64,000 nt of DNA from Globisporangium splendens (Eukaryota > Oomycota > Peronosporomycetes > Pythiales > Pythiaceae): contig VFIW01000082.1 of the NCBI GenBank assembly GCA_006386115.1, positions 124,001 to 188,000 of the forward strand, written 5' to 3'. The notes beneath the pieces were generated by a model that ran no database searches, was not told the DNA's origin, and saw nothing but the letters and a program-made list of their open reading frames with translations. Positions 43,393 through 55,590 of the stretch are shown piece after piece. Position 1 is the first letter of the stretch. Each line of letters starts with the position of its first letter. A program made the position numbers and the translations under genes.

Positions 43393-44997
43393 TTATAAGT
43401 AGTCCGAGAACACGAGGTGCTCTTCCACGTTCGAGATGACAGCCGTGTTCTGCTTCGCCAGGTCACGCGACAGAGACGCAAATTTCGCCTTCAAGCGCTC
43501 CTTTGGCACCGCAAAGTCGCGTCGGGATCGTCGTCGCTGGAGAGGAGCGCGACTGACTTCGACAATCGATTGCGTCATTCCAGTCACTTGCTCCGCTGCG
43601 GTCTTTGTCGCATCGGATTTCACTCGGCTATCGTCAACAAGCAGCACGTTTCCGGTGCGACCGCCAAACAGGAAATCCACATTAGGCGCTGGAATCTTGT
43701 CGAGCGATTTGCGGCCAAGAGCCTTTTCTTTGATCAAATCCATCACAACGTTGGCGCTTCCGTTGAACTCTCGCAGGAACGCTTCAGGTGCTGGAATGTA
43801 TTTGGACTGCTTGTTGTTTGTCCGGTTGCAGTGACCGCCAATACCGATCACCTTCACAAGCTTATCCAACTGCGCCATACCTGCGTCAGCGAGATCGACG
43901 CGGTTTTTATTACGGCGTTGCTGGAACCGCTCCTTTGCAGTGTACTTAACCGCGCTGATGTATTCTTCGTCGAAAAAGCCGAACAGGTCGTGCCTGTGGT
44001 TGCTCGTGCAGACAGACTCGACGTACTTCGACGTGTGCTTTGTGTCAGGATTGAAAAAGTGCATCAGCTCACGTTGCACATCGCACTGCTGGTGGCGATG
44101 GTCAATTGCAAGCGCACGTCGTGGTTGAGGGATGCCGTTGTGTTTCATGACAGCGTTGCTGGAGCCCAGCACGCTCGCAATGGCGTTGTAAAAGCTATCG
44201 TGAGGGTGGCACTCCGCCGACTGAGACGTCTTGGTCTTCTGGATGGCGCGGCACACGTTCCCCAAAACGTAGTTTTCACCAAACACGCTCGCCATGGACG
44301 TCTCCCACTGCAATTGCTGCAACTTGGACACATTGTACCGATCCAAGATCGCGCGGCAGTGGAAAAACCAAAAATCCCGCGACGGCGATCCGACATTGCG
44401 CGCTTCTTCCACAGCGCTCGGCGATCGTCGCGCATTCTCATTTTCGTCACGCCACGAGTAGAAACTGCGCCATTTCTCGGACGAAAAGTCGAAACTCTGC
44501 GCAAACGCCGACACCTTCCGGAACGCGTACCCGCTGATCGACAGTTTCCCGGCGTAAAAGAGCTTCAAAATGTCGGAACTCGACGCCTTCCCCGAGTAAA
44601 TCCACAGGAAATCGTCCACCGAGATGCTCACTTCGCATGTCACCTTCGTGTCCTGTGCCGTCGCATTCTTTTTCGTCGTGACCCCTATGTATCAACAATT
44701 CACACATGCATCCCGGTAAGCTAAATGACCAATCGACCGCCATACACACACACCAAACAACACAATAGACGTACGTCGATCTTCGGCGACCTGCACGGCA
44801 TAGGACATGGCCGGCTGGTCGTCCTCACCCTTGAACTTGAAGAGGATCGTGCCGTCGAACGTGGAGCTCTCCTTGACGCTGAACTGCAGGAACTGCATCA
44901 CCTCCTCGATCTCGTGGTCGCGTCCGGCTGCCGCGGGCACCGACGTCGCCATCGCCTGCTGACGTTGTGCTGTCTCCATCTGCTCTGATGTCTCCAT
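43393..44997 (-). CDS. SCP2 sterol-carrier domain protein with novel C-terminal region
   Basis: Exon 1 44775-44997 and exon 2 43393-44684 join in frame for 504 residues. Residues about 25-135 form an SCP2 lipid-binding fold (FDGTILFKFKGEDDQPAMSYAVQVAED ... VSISVDDFLWIYSGKASSSDILKLFYAGKLSISG). The remaining 370 residues match nothing I know. They contain a Trp/His-rich helical part (DFWFFHCRAILDRYNV), a Cys/His pair region (HPHDSF, CDVQRE, CTSNHRH) and a basic tail. No peroxisomal SKL-type C-terminus is present (it ends FSDYL), so the lipid-transfer site is probably not the peroxisome matrix. Confidence 0.7.
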
Positions 44998-45010
44998 TAT
45001 CGCTCTCTCG

Positions 45011-45031
45011 CTCTCTCTCTCTCTCTCTCTC
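45011..45031. repeat. (CT)n microsatellite
   Basis: A pure CT run in the 5' leader of the SCP2-domain gene, just before its ATG. Confidence 0.9.
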
Positions 45032-45051
45032 GGATGATCTCTCTCGCAGAA

Positions 45052-45068
45052 GCCAAGTGAATGAGTGC
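45052..45068 (-). promoter_or_regulatory. Initiator-like element of the SCP2-domain gene
   Basis: The minus strand reads GCACTCATTCACTTGGC, about 60 bp before the ATG at 44997. Confidence 0.4.
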
Positions 45069-45873
45069 GTTATCAACGGCGCATGAGCGGCTTTTACTGG
45101 GTGAGTGGCTTGGATTGGGCCGCCCATCGAAGCCTGACGCCCGACACAACGCAAACAAAATACAAACACTCCACCAATCACTTGCAAGAACGCACGCCAG
45201 GAGAGCCTAGACGAGGTTTTTTGGTCTTATTCGCAGGATGATCTATTGTGTGGGACGCAGCTGCGACTAGGCGTTTGCTTGCGAGGTTTTTTATTTCTCG
45301 TGAGGTCCCGAAAAAACCGAACGTCGAGTTTTTCCCCAGCGTTCGTTCTGATCTGGGAAACGGGAGAAAGCTCTGTTGTTCGATTCGACGCATTTACTAC
45401 AATGGACGTTCGCATTAGAAAGACGCCTGTATTGTCCACCACTAGCGGCCGCACAGATGCATGGTATCATCTCTGTTGAAAATGCCCACGAGAACGTTGC
45501 GTTTTCAGGCAGAACTGAAGGAGATGCGACCGAACCGACAGCCAGCCACCTCACAGTTGGCTAGTCCAGACAGCATGTCGCATACAGCAGTGCTCGTTTA
45601 ACCCACTGTACCAGAAAAGTGGTACATGTGTTTGAACCACCACTGTTCACTATTTTATTAGTGCGCTCTACGCTTCTAATAGAAGGCTCCCAAATACAGA
45701 CACCAACTTTGACACACACACACACACCAAAGAATGCTTTTTTTGCTTTTATGTGCGAGTGACTTTGCCTTTCCAGCACTGCAATGCTCCTTGAACTTGC
45801 TGCGTTTCGCGGCTCTATTTGATCGCTCATGCGTTCCCGAACTCCTTCTTTATTTGATATTGCATCCACACTC
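45069..45873. other. Intergenic, nothing recognised
   Basis: Between the SCP2-gene promoter and the 3' end of DENND6. A short CA run lies at 45715-45728; no gene is supported. Confidence 0.45.
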
Positions 45874-48586
45874 TCATTTGCTAGCTTTCTTGCCCTTTTT
45901 GAGCCGCGTCTTGACGGCGCGCAGATGTGCCTGAATCACACGCACTTGCTCATCGTCTACGGGCTCGCGCTTGGTTTCGCTGGCGAGCGCGAACTTGATT
46001 TCCTTTTTCAGTTGCTTGCATTGCTCTCTCGAGATCTCGACGCCACACGCGGACCGCAGCAACATCTCTGGACTCACACTCTCACGAAGTGATCGCATCG
46101 TGTTTGCGAAATGGCTGACACAACGCGCGCGACGGTAGGTGAACCACGGCTCGAAGTGCGGCGAGCGTATGAAAGCAGTGTACAGTGACCTCCACTTCAT
46201 AGATCGGATTTGACGAGGTAGCTTCTGAGGGTTGATGGTCGATAGAAAGTCCTGTGATACCCAATCCAATAGATAGTTAGTAATAGGCTGCCAAGCTCAA
46301 TGCAAACAGCACACAAGCATACCTGAAGATCAAATGGCTTCATAAACTCAGCAACACTCATGTACAAGTGCGGACGCACGCCAGTCGACTTCCAAATGCC
46401 AAAGTACTGCTCAAACGGTTCTAAAAACCGCTTCGTGAGTTTTCTGAAATGCTGTGGAGAGCACACACGACGGAACACCAAAGTCAACATGAACATGTAA
46501 GTTTCACCTATGCAGATGCAATCAGATGTTGCTCCACGAACCTTTCGCAGGATCGCATTGTTGATCGTCACGTACGGATCATCCTCGAGACTCGCCGTTT
46601 GTGTGATATACACTTCTCGTGGAGACACGAGCTGACGCAAAACGGTCGCGTCAGGGGTCATATAGGAAGAACACCGTCGTAGCACCTGCGCACATTGTGA
46701 TGCAAAAGTTAAACTTCTCTCTCCCTTGCAGCACTGGATAGGATACAAACAACTTACGCGAGCGCGCTCACTTGGTTCGAACGTATCCAGATCGACTTTT
46801 TTCTTTATCCGAACAGAAATGCATTCGCTGCTGTCGCCTTCGTTCGCTACAGCAAGAAAAAAAGCAAGTCAATCTGATGAGAAGATTCCCACAAGATACC
46901 AGATGAAACAGTGCTGTTTCGTACCCGAGCGTGCGTCTTTTGCATTAGAAGGCGGTAGAAACGGGAAGATCAAAGCGTTGGGCCATCGATTCAGTGCCTG
47001 TAAAGAAGAACAACCTGTCAGTTCTCGATTCTTTGCTCATCGAGATGGAAACAAAAAATGCACTCGTACCTTCATGAAAAATGGATTCGTAGTTCCTACG
47101 ACTGTCATTTCGTTCGGGTGACTCACACTGCTGTTCTGCCGCCGAGTGATTTCCTGTTGTTTGTTGATTTAGACAAAGTGAGTGCACGGTGATCACATCA
47201 TTAGGAGCTGTCATCAGCAACCTTACATCGAAGTCTGTCTCATACAACGCATAGTACGGTCGATAATCGCCTTGAAACTTCAACGGCGATATCAGGCTAA
47301 ACGAAATATCAAAGGAACAGCTCGTAAGTAAGCACACAATGACGGCTCTGCAACTGGATTGAACAAAATAAAGCATACCTTGCAAACGCGAGGGTCGCTT
47401 GGCTGCACGTTCTTGCGTGCGGCGAAAGTATCACGAGGCTTTCACCGGTTATCGCAAGCTGCCAGAGAAGCCACAGACTGCTTTCAAGGCCGACAAAGCT
47501 AGAATATAGCCCGATGCTCTGCAAATAGCAAGTCTAATTAGCCGATCGATCTGGTCAAGAGGAGACAAGAAGTAAGGCGAGATCGCTTACCTCGAAAGCT
47601 GTCGCCTGCTGCGACCGCTTGGACAACAACATGTCGCCGAATGATGGGGACGGCAGCCTCGTAGTGTTCCTCATGGCAAAACCACCTTCTTCCACCAACG
47701 ATGCTACTTCTTCATTTGCATCGTCGATCTCATTCTCCAACTCGTCTTGACTCGCGTCTTCGTCACTTGAGCCTGGCGCCTCGTCTGCGAGGCAAAATGC
47801 ATCATTCTCGATGATAAAATGATCCGAAGGAGACGAAGGTGGAGATTCGAGGTCAAACGAGGCATCAACGTTCGCATAGTCGACCAACTGCGGAATGATG
47901 CATGTGATATGCGTTCCCGCCAATGGAAGCACCACAGGCGAGCTAAGTGTAGGAGTTGGCCTGGAGTGCAAACGAAGACACGGTGAGATTCCCGGAGCTA
48001 TCGCATTGGCAAACGAGTATGCCCACAAAGTTCGCTTACCATCGGTAGATGTCATCGTACAGCGCTTGCAGCACCTGCGCACCAGCAGTGAAGAACAGTG
48101 GACCCGTCACACGAAGCACGCGGTCGTAGAGATCCACGTACGGCTTCTCGCTGACGATCACGAGCGCCTTCTGCAAGTAGCCTCGCGTCCGACTCGCATC
48201 GCGCTGCTGGCGGAAGAGCACAAACCCATACAGGAACGCTGCGTCTCTGCAAAACAAACACACAATCCGCATCCGATTAGGACATCGCATATCTCTGCAT
48301 AATAAACTCATCAATGCGACAGTACGCACTTGTCAGAGCTCTGTCGGAAGCGCACGGTGAATTGCGTGTCGCCTTCGTCCTGGTTGTTGCTGTGCGGCAG
48401 CGCCAGGTGCGCAATGCTCTTCTGCGCGCTCTCCGAGAGTCCGCACGTCGGCGGGTGCAGCGCGTCAAGCCGCTGACCCGAGTCGATGTCGAACACGACG
48501 GTGGCCAGCGCCAGCAGGCCGTACGCTGACACGGGGCCCGCCATCCGCGCGCGATTGCTCGTCGGCACCGCCATCTTCATCGCCAA
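45874..48586 (-). CDS. DENND6: DENND6 (FAM116) family DENN-domain protein
   Basis: Eleven exons join in frame for 650 residues: 48330-48586, 48040-48246, 47591-47960, 47379-47518, 47197-47296, 47070-47135, 46925-46997, 46758-46846, 46542-46685, 46323-46451 and 45874-46251. Family landmarks in order: VVFDIDSGQRLDALHP, GDTQFTVRFRQSSDK, AAFLYGFVLFRQQRD, LWLLWQLAITGESLVILSP, SPLKFQGDYRPYYALYETDF, VGTTNPFFMKALNRWP, NNAILRK and SPHFEPWFTYRR. In animals DENND6 is an exchange factor for a Rab14-type GTPase in endosome recycling. An acidic insert (residues about 210-255) lies between the upstream and core DENN parts. It is the most heavily split gene in the window. Confidence 0.92.
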
Positions 48587-49258
48587 GAGCTGCGTTGTTG
48601 TCGTCTGTGACTTTTTCGTTTTGCTTGAACCAGATAGTGCTCAACAGCGAACCCATCGCTACGTCATTTGATTGGCTATAATTATGCATTTGATTGGCTG
48701 AGTGAAAGTGTAATTTTGACGAGAAGGAGCCCTTTCTGAGTCATCTGGGTGCCGAACTGAGTAGCCCTCAACTGAACTAAATACGCGAGCTTTGTGAATC
48801 TGAGAGAGGCTCTGCGGCTATGGATGCAAGTTGAGACGGCCGTGGTGCTGGGCAACAAGCAATTTCAAGCAGTTTGGATATCTCTTATTTATGTGCAGGG
48901 TTTATGCATCTTTTGTTCGTAAAGATAGATGACATCGTGTCAATTCCTCGGATTGTCATCATGCTTCGACAAGAACGTCCGTCGTCCACAGTGTCGATGT
49001 GTGCCGTATTGCAGATGGTGAGCTAAGAGGAAGAGATCCGAGAAACGCAACGCACACGATTCAAAAAGTGCTCATTGAGTCATGCTGTTTGCATGGTGAA
49101 TTAGGTTTCTCGTTGCCTTCTTCGGTCAACTTGGAAATGTCTGTGAGCCGTGCAACAGACACTAGCACCGCCTAATGAGAAATGCACCAACAAGGTAGCC
49201 AACTACCTACCATGCAAAGCACATAGAGCTTTGTTACTTGATCACGACTTGCTCGTTT
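48587..49258. other. Intergenic, DENND6 upstream and THI5-like 3' end
   Basis: About 670 bp with no supported gene. Confidence 0.45.
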
Positions 49259-50396
49259 TTAGTTTTGGAGCACACCGCCATCCGTGATGGGCGAATGGGC
49301 AGGTTTGCCCATCGCCGGGACCAAGTCGTTCGTGTACACCGAGTGCTGGTCGACCGACTTGTCGAGCACTTCCAGGTACTTGCAGAAGCGGCCGACTTTT
49401 TCCCAGTCCCGCGTCTCGTTCAACAGCGTGCGCGAAAAGTACGGCAGCGTGCGATCGTAGATGAGGCTGTAGGTCTCTGTATAAAGTGTAAAAAGAGGAG
49501 CGTGAGACCGAAGTTAGTGTCGTGAGTCCAGGTAAGCTGGCTAAGGAATGGCTAGTGCGGACGCACCGTTGCGGAGACGAGGGTTGCTGCGGCACATGAC
49601 CTCCCAGGCCACGTCGGGGTACTCAATGGTGATGTCCATCGCACGACGCGTCGCACGCAGGAAACCAGCGACGACGTCCTTGTTCTCGTTGAAGAACTTG
49701 TCGCTCGCGACAAACATGACCGAGCAGAAGCAGCAGCAGCCGAGGCCGTCGAGCTCGTCGATGCGCAGCATGCCCACTTTCTCGCCCGAGAGCTTTTCCA
49801 GCTCGATGCGCTGGAAGTTGGTAAACCCAATGCCAGTGTCGATGTCGCCACGCAGGATCGCGTCCACGACGTTCATGCCGACCCGCACAGTTGTGTAGCT
49901 CGACGTGTCAATACCAGCCTGACGAGCCATGTCGTCGATCATGATCTTGCCGAAGTGGCCGATGTACCCGACGCGCTTGCCGATAATGTCCTTGAACTCC
50001 TTGATGCCGCTGCTTTCCTTGAAGATCAGTCCTATGAATCAAGAACAAGGGATCTTGTAAATGTGTCATCCAAATCTCAATCGAAATGAATGGTGATCAT
50101 GAAAACGAATGCCTACCGGTTGGTGGCTCGTCCAAGAGTGTGCCGAACGAGGTCAAGTCGATGCCGCGCTCCTTGGCAGCGAGGATGTGGATCATCGCCT
50201 TCAGCCCCATGTTGATCGCACCCGAGCCGACGATCTCGGTCACGTCACTTGGGTTGGTAGTCTCCAAGATCGCGAGATCGATGCCTTCTTCTTCATAGAA
50301 GCCTTTGCTCTTGGCGACAAAGATCGGCGTGTGGTATGGGTTCGCGTACCAGTTGAGCAGGAACGTCACTTTCTTGAGCGAGTTTGCAGGCGCCAT
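49259..50396 (-). CDS. THI5: THI5/NMT1-type pyrimidine (HMP-P) synthase for thiamine
   Basis: Three exons, 50117-50396, 49567-50031 and 49259-49476, give 320 residues. The family makes the HMP-phosphate half of thiamine from PLP and a His of the enzyme itself. Seen here: [46 protein letters not shown] with the suicide His, [17 protein letters not shown], and the Cys cluster [11 protein letters not shown] with the full CCCFC motif. The length is near yeast Thi5. The start at MAPANS follows the family; the frame is open upstream to 50474. It looks functional. Confidence 0.92.
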
Positions 50397-51804
50397 TTGA
50401 AAATGGGTGCTTGGGTGAATCGAGGAGCGTGAGTGGGAAAGTTGAGATCTTTTCAAAGCAGAGGAAAAGCACAAATGAGCCTCACAAACAAAAGAGTGAC
50501 GTATGAGTTTGAGCGCTCAGTCGCGAGCGAGCTTGGAGGATTCTCTACCTAGGCTCACAGAGGAGGGCAGATCAAGCGGCTCAGATCAAGATCTACAGGA
50601 ATCTTGATCTGCTCATCCAAACAGCGAGGTTGATGGTCGCACGGCTGGGATCGAAAGCATAAATCAAGAGGCAACTGTCGTTGCCTGGAGCGTTCTGCAA
50701 AACGAGGCACCGGGGAGCGGGCGACACAAAATCAGGTCCAATTTGCCAGGCACCACCACGCTGGAAGAGTTGTGCATTGCAGCTCCTATCGGAGATCGGC
50801 TTCACCTCGTGCTGACACCCATCACGTGGGACGCGCCGATGGTTGCTTGCTTGGTTTGGGCGGCTTGCAATCAACTCGAACGCGCAGTTGCCCTGTTTTT
50901 GCTATGCTGCCGAGTCAGTTTACTCAGTACACGGTCCCGTGTTTAGTGTGTTGACGGTGCGACATGCGTGCAGCTTGTCCCCTCCCTTTGTGAACAACAA
51001 CATGGAGCGAAAGTCCTCAATGGTGACGCCACAGCGACACATTCGTCATGCGTGTTGTTCCATTTCGAATGAAAGCGCAGAGGCTCTGCATCCCCGAGAG
51101 CTGCTCGTTATGCTCAAATAACACACGAAGAGCGATTGCTCATGCGGTGGACGTCTAGGGGATGTGACGAGTGTGCTGGGAGTGGTGGACTCGAGTGTGC
51201 GCACGGCGTGTTGTGACTCACACCCAACGGCGGGGAAAGTGTGCGCCTGTGTCTTCGGTGCAACTCCATACAGTACGCGCATACAGTACCCATTAAAACT
51301 GCAGGAGAAGAAAGAGTGGAATGATCAAGTTCTTATGTCCCAAGTCGCAGCTCTGCTCGACAATGATATCGGTGCCACACCATCAAAAATTAGAAACACC
51401 TCTCTCTCAGCAGTGTTAATGAGACTCCGGAAATCTTAAACTGTGTGCAGATCACAAGTTGAATTGAATCACCTTCTCTCTCTCTCGCAGGAGAAGAAAG
51501 AGAAGCACAGCCACACGCGCCATGAAGGTCACTTTGCAACCACCAATCCAGTTGCACCATCATTCCGTATCTTCACTTCAACAAGGAAACTTTAGCAAAA
51601 CTGCAACCACTTGAGGAAGTTCTGAACCAGATGAGGCAAATTACAAAGGACTGTTTCTCAAAACAACAAAAGCAGGCATAACTAAATGTATTAATTACAA
51701 ATGTATGCTATTTGGTGAAACGACAGTTTTGATTGGCTAAAATTGGTTGATGGTCATACCCACACTTTTTGTCTTTGTGTTCTGGCAGACACAAGCAAAG
51801 GAGG
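50397..51804. promoter_or_regulatory. Divergent upstream region of THI5-like and AsnRS genes
   Basis: 1.4 kb without a supported gene. It holds a perfect inverted repeat at 50583-50610 and GGTCATACCCACACTTTTTG near 51751, an initiator-like site about 40 bp before the AsnRS ATG. No thiamine riboswitch fold was found. Confidence 0.4.
50583..50610. repeat. Perfect 10-bp inverted repeat with 8-bp loop
   Basis: AGATCAAGAT ctacagga ATCTTGATCT. It may be a dimeric factor site upstream of the THI5-like gene or a chance hairpin. Confidence 0.8.
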
Positions 51805-53535
51805 ATGCTGGGGCTCATGCGAGGTGCGATGCCGCGTTGCGCGCCTGCGCTCGGTCGACAGCACCAGCGTACATGGTCTGCTGCTGCTACGATTGCTGCT
51901 AATGGTGCTGGCAAACGCTTGGCGCGCTCGACGATCAACGACGCGCGCAAGCTGGACGACGGCGCGCGCGTCGCGGTGGGCGGCTGGGTGAAGTCTGTGC
52001 GCAAGCACAAGTCCGTCAACTTTGTGAACGTGAACGACGGCTCGTGCCTCGCGGAAATGCAGATCACGCTGCCTGCTTCTGGTGGTGAAGGCGCTGCTCT
52101 GGATGTCGACATCGCCGACATCACGGTCGGATCGAGTCTGTTTGTGGAAGGCGTGCTCCGCCAAGTCCCTGGCGGCAAGCAGAAGCGCATGGAGCTGCAC
52201 CCTGATACGCTCAACATCCTCGGAAAATGCGACGCGCAGGTGTACCCGCTGCAGAAGAAGTACCACTCGCTCGAGTTTCTGCGTGAAAATCTGCACCTCC
52301 GCGCTCGAACGAACACGTTTGGCGCCGTCACGCGCGTGCGCAATGCCCTCAGGTTGGTGATGCAACTTTAAATTGCCTTGAACTTCGATGGTATTATCGT
52401 GCTAACGTAACAAAATCTCGTCATTGTCATCTCAATTGTCATAGCCAAGGATTGCACTCGTACTTTCAAGAGAACGATTTCCTGCAGCTGCACAGTCCAA
52501 TCTTGACTTCGAACGACTGCGAAGGCGCTGGCGAGCAATTCCGCATCGCAAAGCCCGGTACGTGCGGCATGCTCGAGACATTCTTATACTGCTCTCTTTA
52601 CCCTGGGTATATGCTTCGGTATTGCTTCAACCGACTTGCGGACGACGTACACTTTATATCTGATTGTAGATGGCAAGAACGAGTTCTTCGGAACCTCGAC
52701 GTACTTGACCGTCTCGGGCCAACTGCACGCCGAAATGTACGCATGTGCGCTGAGCAAAGTGTACACGTTTGGTCCGACGTTCCGCGCTGAAAACAGTAAC
52801 ACGACGCGCCACTTGGCCGAATTCTGGATGGTAGAGCCTGAGATGGCGTTTGCGGGGCTGGAAGAATGCATCGAGTCGGCCCAAGGCGCCGTGCAACGAT
52901 CCATTAAGCAAGCACTGCAAGCGTGCCCCGAGGACATCGAGTTTTTCAACAAAAACTACGACAATGCGATCTTTGAGCGCTTGCAAACTCTCTGCGACCG
53001 TGAGTTCGCCCGAATCACGTACACGGAAGCGATCGAGATTTTGAAAAAGTGTGGGGTCTCGTTCGAAAAGAACCCCGAATGGGGGATGGATCTCCAGACC
53101 GAGCACGAGCGCTACCTCGCGGAAAAGTACGTCGGCGGCCCTGTGTTCGTGACCGACTACCCATCGGACATCAAGGCTTTTTACATGCGCAGAAACGACC
53201 GGGACGCCGAGGGACGAGAAACGGTTGCGGGCATGGATCTCCTCGTGCCAAAGATTGGCGAACTGGTCGGCGGCAGCGTCCGTGAAGAGCGCTTTGAGCT
53301 GCTCGAAGCCAAGATGCGCCAGCTCGGCTTGGTGCCTGAGGAAATCGCGGAGCAGGCGGAGGGAAGCGAGTCTGGTGGAGACCTCGACTGGTACTTGGAC
53401 TTGCGCCGCTTTGGAACCGTCCCGCATGCCGGCTGGGGTCTCGGCTTCGAGCGCCTGGTGCTCTTTGCGACGGGCATGGACAACATCCGCGACGTGATCC
53501 CGCTTCCTCGTTTCCCAGGCCAGTGCCAGCACTAA
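51805..53535 (+). CDS. NARS2: Asparaginyl-tRNA synthetase, organellar type
   Basis: Three exons, 51805-52352, 52445-52557 and 52670-53535, give 508 residues. It charges tRNA-Asn. The N-terminal 45 residues are Arg/Ala-rich, a likely mitochondrial import peptide. The OB-fold anticodon domain follows ([25 protein letters not shown]). The class II core has [16 protein letters not shown], motif 2 [24 protein letters not shown], and motif 3 [30 protein letters not shown]. The bacterial-like form fits an organellar enzyme. The ATG at 51805 is chosen as the first Met of the frame. Confidence 0.93.
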
Positions 53536-53850
53536 GTGATGGCTGTGCAATCCCTCTCTGGCTAATAGAAAAAGAGCTCAATCGGTTATAGAAAATGATG
53601 CCACTTTTCATTTTATACTTGCATACTTTCTGCTATCCTATGTGTTCATTTTGAGCTGCTGCTCCACTCTCATCCTCCCGAAAATCGCCATTTTTCCAAT
53701 TGACGGGTCTTCTTTTTCTTTCCTTTCTCTCTTTTCATGCCGGCATATCAAACTATCGAAACGCAGAAAAAATCAAACAATAGACAACCTTGTGGCACTT
53801 GCCTACCAAGCAGCAAGCTTGACACGCTGCTGAGTTTGCTGCTGGTGGCG
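53536..53850. other. Short convergent 3' intergenic
   Basis: No feature beyond AT-rich 3' ends of the AsnRS and HSF-type genes. Confidence 0.5.
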
Positions 53851-55590
53851 TCATTGCGGAAAAAGCTTCCCTAGTAGCTCACGATTGATCTCAAACAACT
53901 TGTTCTTGTCCTCCATCAGCACCGCGTTCTCGTGCTGCAGCATCTTACGCTCGCTCTGGAGCGACTCCACCTCGCGGTGCTTGGCATCCACGAGGTGCTT
54001 CAGTGTGTCGTTCTCATCGACCGCCATCTTCAGCTGGGACTCCAGTCGGTTCGTGTACAATGTGTGGCTGATCAGGAAGTTGTGTAACGACGCGAGGTTG
54101 TCGCTTTGATCGCCCGTTTGCTTCTCGGGAGACAGCAAGTCACTGCCATTCTGAGGCTGACCTTGAGTATCCGAGGACGAAGTTCGCGACTTCTTGATAC
54201 GCAGCAAAATGTCCACGGGATCGCTAAACGAGTTCGTAAACGCGGGGCTGTGGTCGCCGACGCCTACGGGGGTCATTGGGCGACCTGCAGCCATCAAGTC
54301 GGGTCGATGCTCCATCATGTGCTGCGCTGTTGAGACCGGTCCAGGGGCTCCAGTATGAGGCGAAGAGTACCCGTAGTAGCCCCCAAATGGGTCATTCCCA
54401 TTGCCACTTGCGTGGAGTTGCTGCCGCCGAATGATCCGATTGCGGACGATATCGAGAGTCGGGAGTGCCGTGTTGGTGAACGCGTTCACTGCAGTTAGCC
54501 GATCCACGTCGTGCATGGACGACACCTCGCACATCGACGTAGCCGTTGGATCTGTAGGCGACTGCATGCGACTGCGGTAGTCCGAGTTTGGCAGATACGC
54601 CTTCTTGTCTTGGATCTTTTTCGCCTTCTTGTTGCTCTCGCTTGCTGCGAGCGGCGAGATCACATTGTTCAGGAGCGCCGAAGCTGGTAAATACTGCGTA
54701 CCTTGGTCGTTGTTCATCGCTGAAATGTGGCCATGCACCGGCGCGATAGGGATCCCATTGATCGCTGGCTGGATTGGAACGTTGAGTCCATTCATTTGCT
54801 GCTGGTTTGTTGGCGTCACGTTCTCATGATGACTGCCATCGCCGGTTGGCAGCTTCCGTTTGCCCGACGGCGACAACGGCAGCAGCTTCTTTGAACTCGC
54901 GGTGTCTAGCTGATTGCAGTAGCCTTCAACTTTCTCGGCCACTGGTGTTCGTCGCGGCGCTTTCTTGCGCTTGATGAGCTGCAACAGCTCGGGCTGGTTC
55001 TGTCGAAAGTACGGGTGGCTGAACGTGCAGATGTCGGTCTTGGACTTGGTCCATTTCCGGAACCCGAAATAATTTAATTGCCGCTGGAAACTATGGAAAT
55101 TGGTGTGATTGAAGTACTTGGGCAGGATCTTGTCGGTCACGATGGCAGGATCCAGGATCTGTAGCGAGAGTCCGTCCTCGGACCACCGGATCACTTTAGG
55201 GTTCTCCATCTGCAGGATCTCGAAGAGCAGCAGCAGAAACTTGGGTGCTTCTGGCTTGGACCGCTTCCCACTGCTCTCCTTTGGTGTGCTTGGGTTTCCT
55301 TGATGAGGCATCGTCAGGGCATGTGCTTGATGTGCGGCTTCCCCTTTGAGCACCTTGCTGGTGGTCTCTGCTCTATAACTTGGCGACGATCTTGCCTTCT
55401 CTGGTTTCACGTAATGCCGCAGGCCCGCGGCGAGCGGTGCGTCGTCCTCCGTGTCGCTGTCGTCGTCCTGACTGAATCTCTCCGACATCTTGTGGGTCTT
55501 GTCGAGCTCATGCAGATCGTCACTGGACGACGCATGTCGGAGCTGGCTGCGGCCCATTTGCTCGTCGCTGGCGATCTCGTGGGCGACCAT
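53851..55590 (-). CDS. Heat shock factor-type transcription factor
   Basis: 579 residues in one exon. Residues about 113-212 are the HSF DNA-binding domain: PKFLLLLFEILQMENPKVIRWSEDG, ILPKYFNHTNFHSFQRQLNYFGFRKW, then FSHPYFRQNQPELLQLIKRK. The recognition helix differs from the animal and yeast form (SSFVRQLNMYGF), as is usual in oomycetes. Acidic, Ser-rich sequence precedes it. The C-terminal 70 residues form a leucine-rich coiled coil (LESQLKMAVDENDTLKHLVD...), placed unusually far from the DNA-binding domain. It probably controls stress or developmental genes. Confidence 0.9.
   Translation of the reverse strand: MVAHEIASDEQMGRSQLRHASSSDDLHELDKTHKMSERFSQDDDSDTEDDAPLAAGLRHYVKPEKARSSPSYRAETTSKVLKGEAAHQAHALTMPHQGNPSTPKESSGKRSKPEAPKFLLLLFEILQMENPKVIRWSEDGLSLQILDPAIVTDKILPKYFNHTNFHSFQRQLNYFGFRKWTKSKTDICTFSHPYFRQNQPELLQLIKRKKAPRRTPVAEKVEGYCNQLDTASSKKLLPLSPSGKRKLPTGDGSHHENVTPTNQQQMNGLNVPIQPAINGIPIAPVHGHISAMNNDQGTQYLPASALLNNVISPLAASESNKKAKKIQDKKAYLPNSDYRSRMQSPTDPTATSMCEVSSMHDVDRLTAVNAFTNTALPTLDIVRNRIIRRQQLHASGNGNDPFGGYYGYSSPHTGAPGPVSTAQHMMEHRPDLMAAGRPMTPVGVGDHSPAFTNSFSDPVDILLRIKKSRTSSSDTQGQPQNGSDLLSPEKQTGDQSDNLASLHNFLISHTLYTNRLESQLKMAVDENDTLKHLVDAKHREVESLQSERKMLQHENAVLMEDKNKLFEINRELLGKLFPQ

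Noticed and set aside
43417..44724. 435-codon plus-strand frame opposite the SCP2-domain gene
   Set aside because: It mirrors a real, spliced minus-strand gene and has no domain. The sense strand carries the SCP2 fold and a good splice join.
50400..50760. Thiamine (TPP) riboswitch upstream of the THI5-like gene
   Set aside because: An isolated ACCTGAT is present on the minus strand, but the CTGAGA element and the paired stems are missing.
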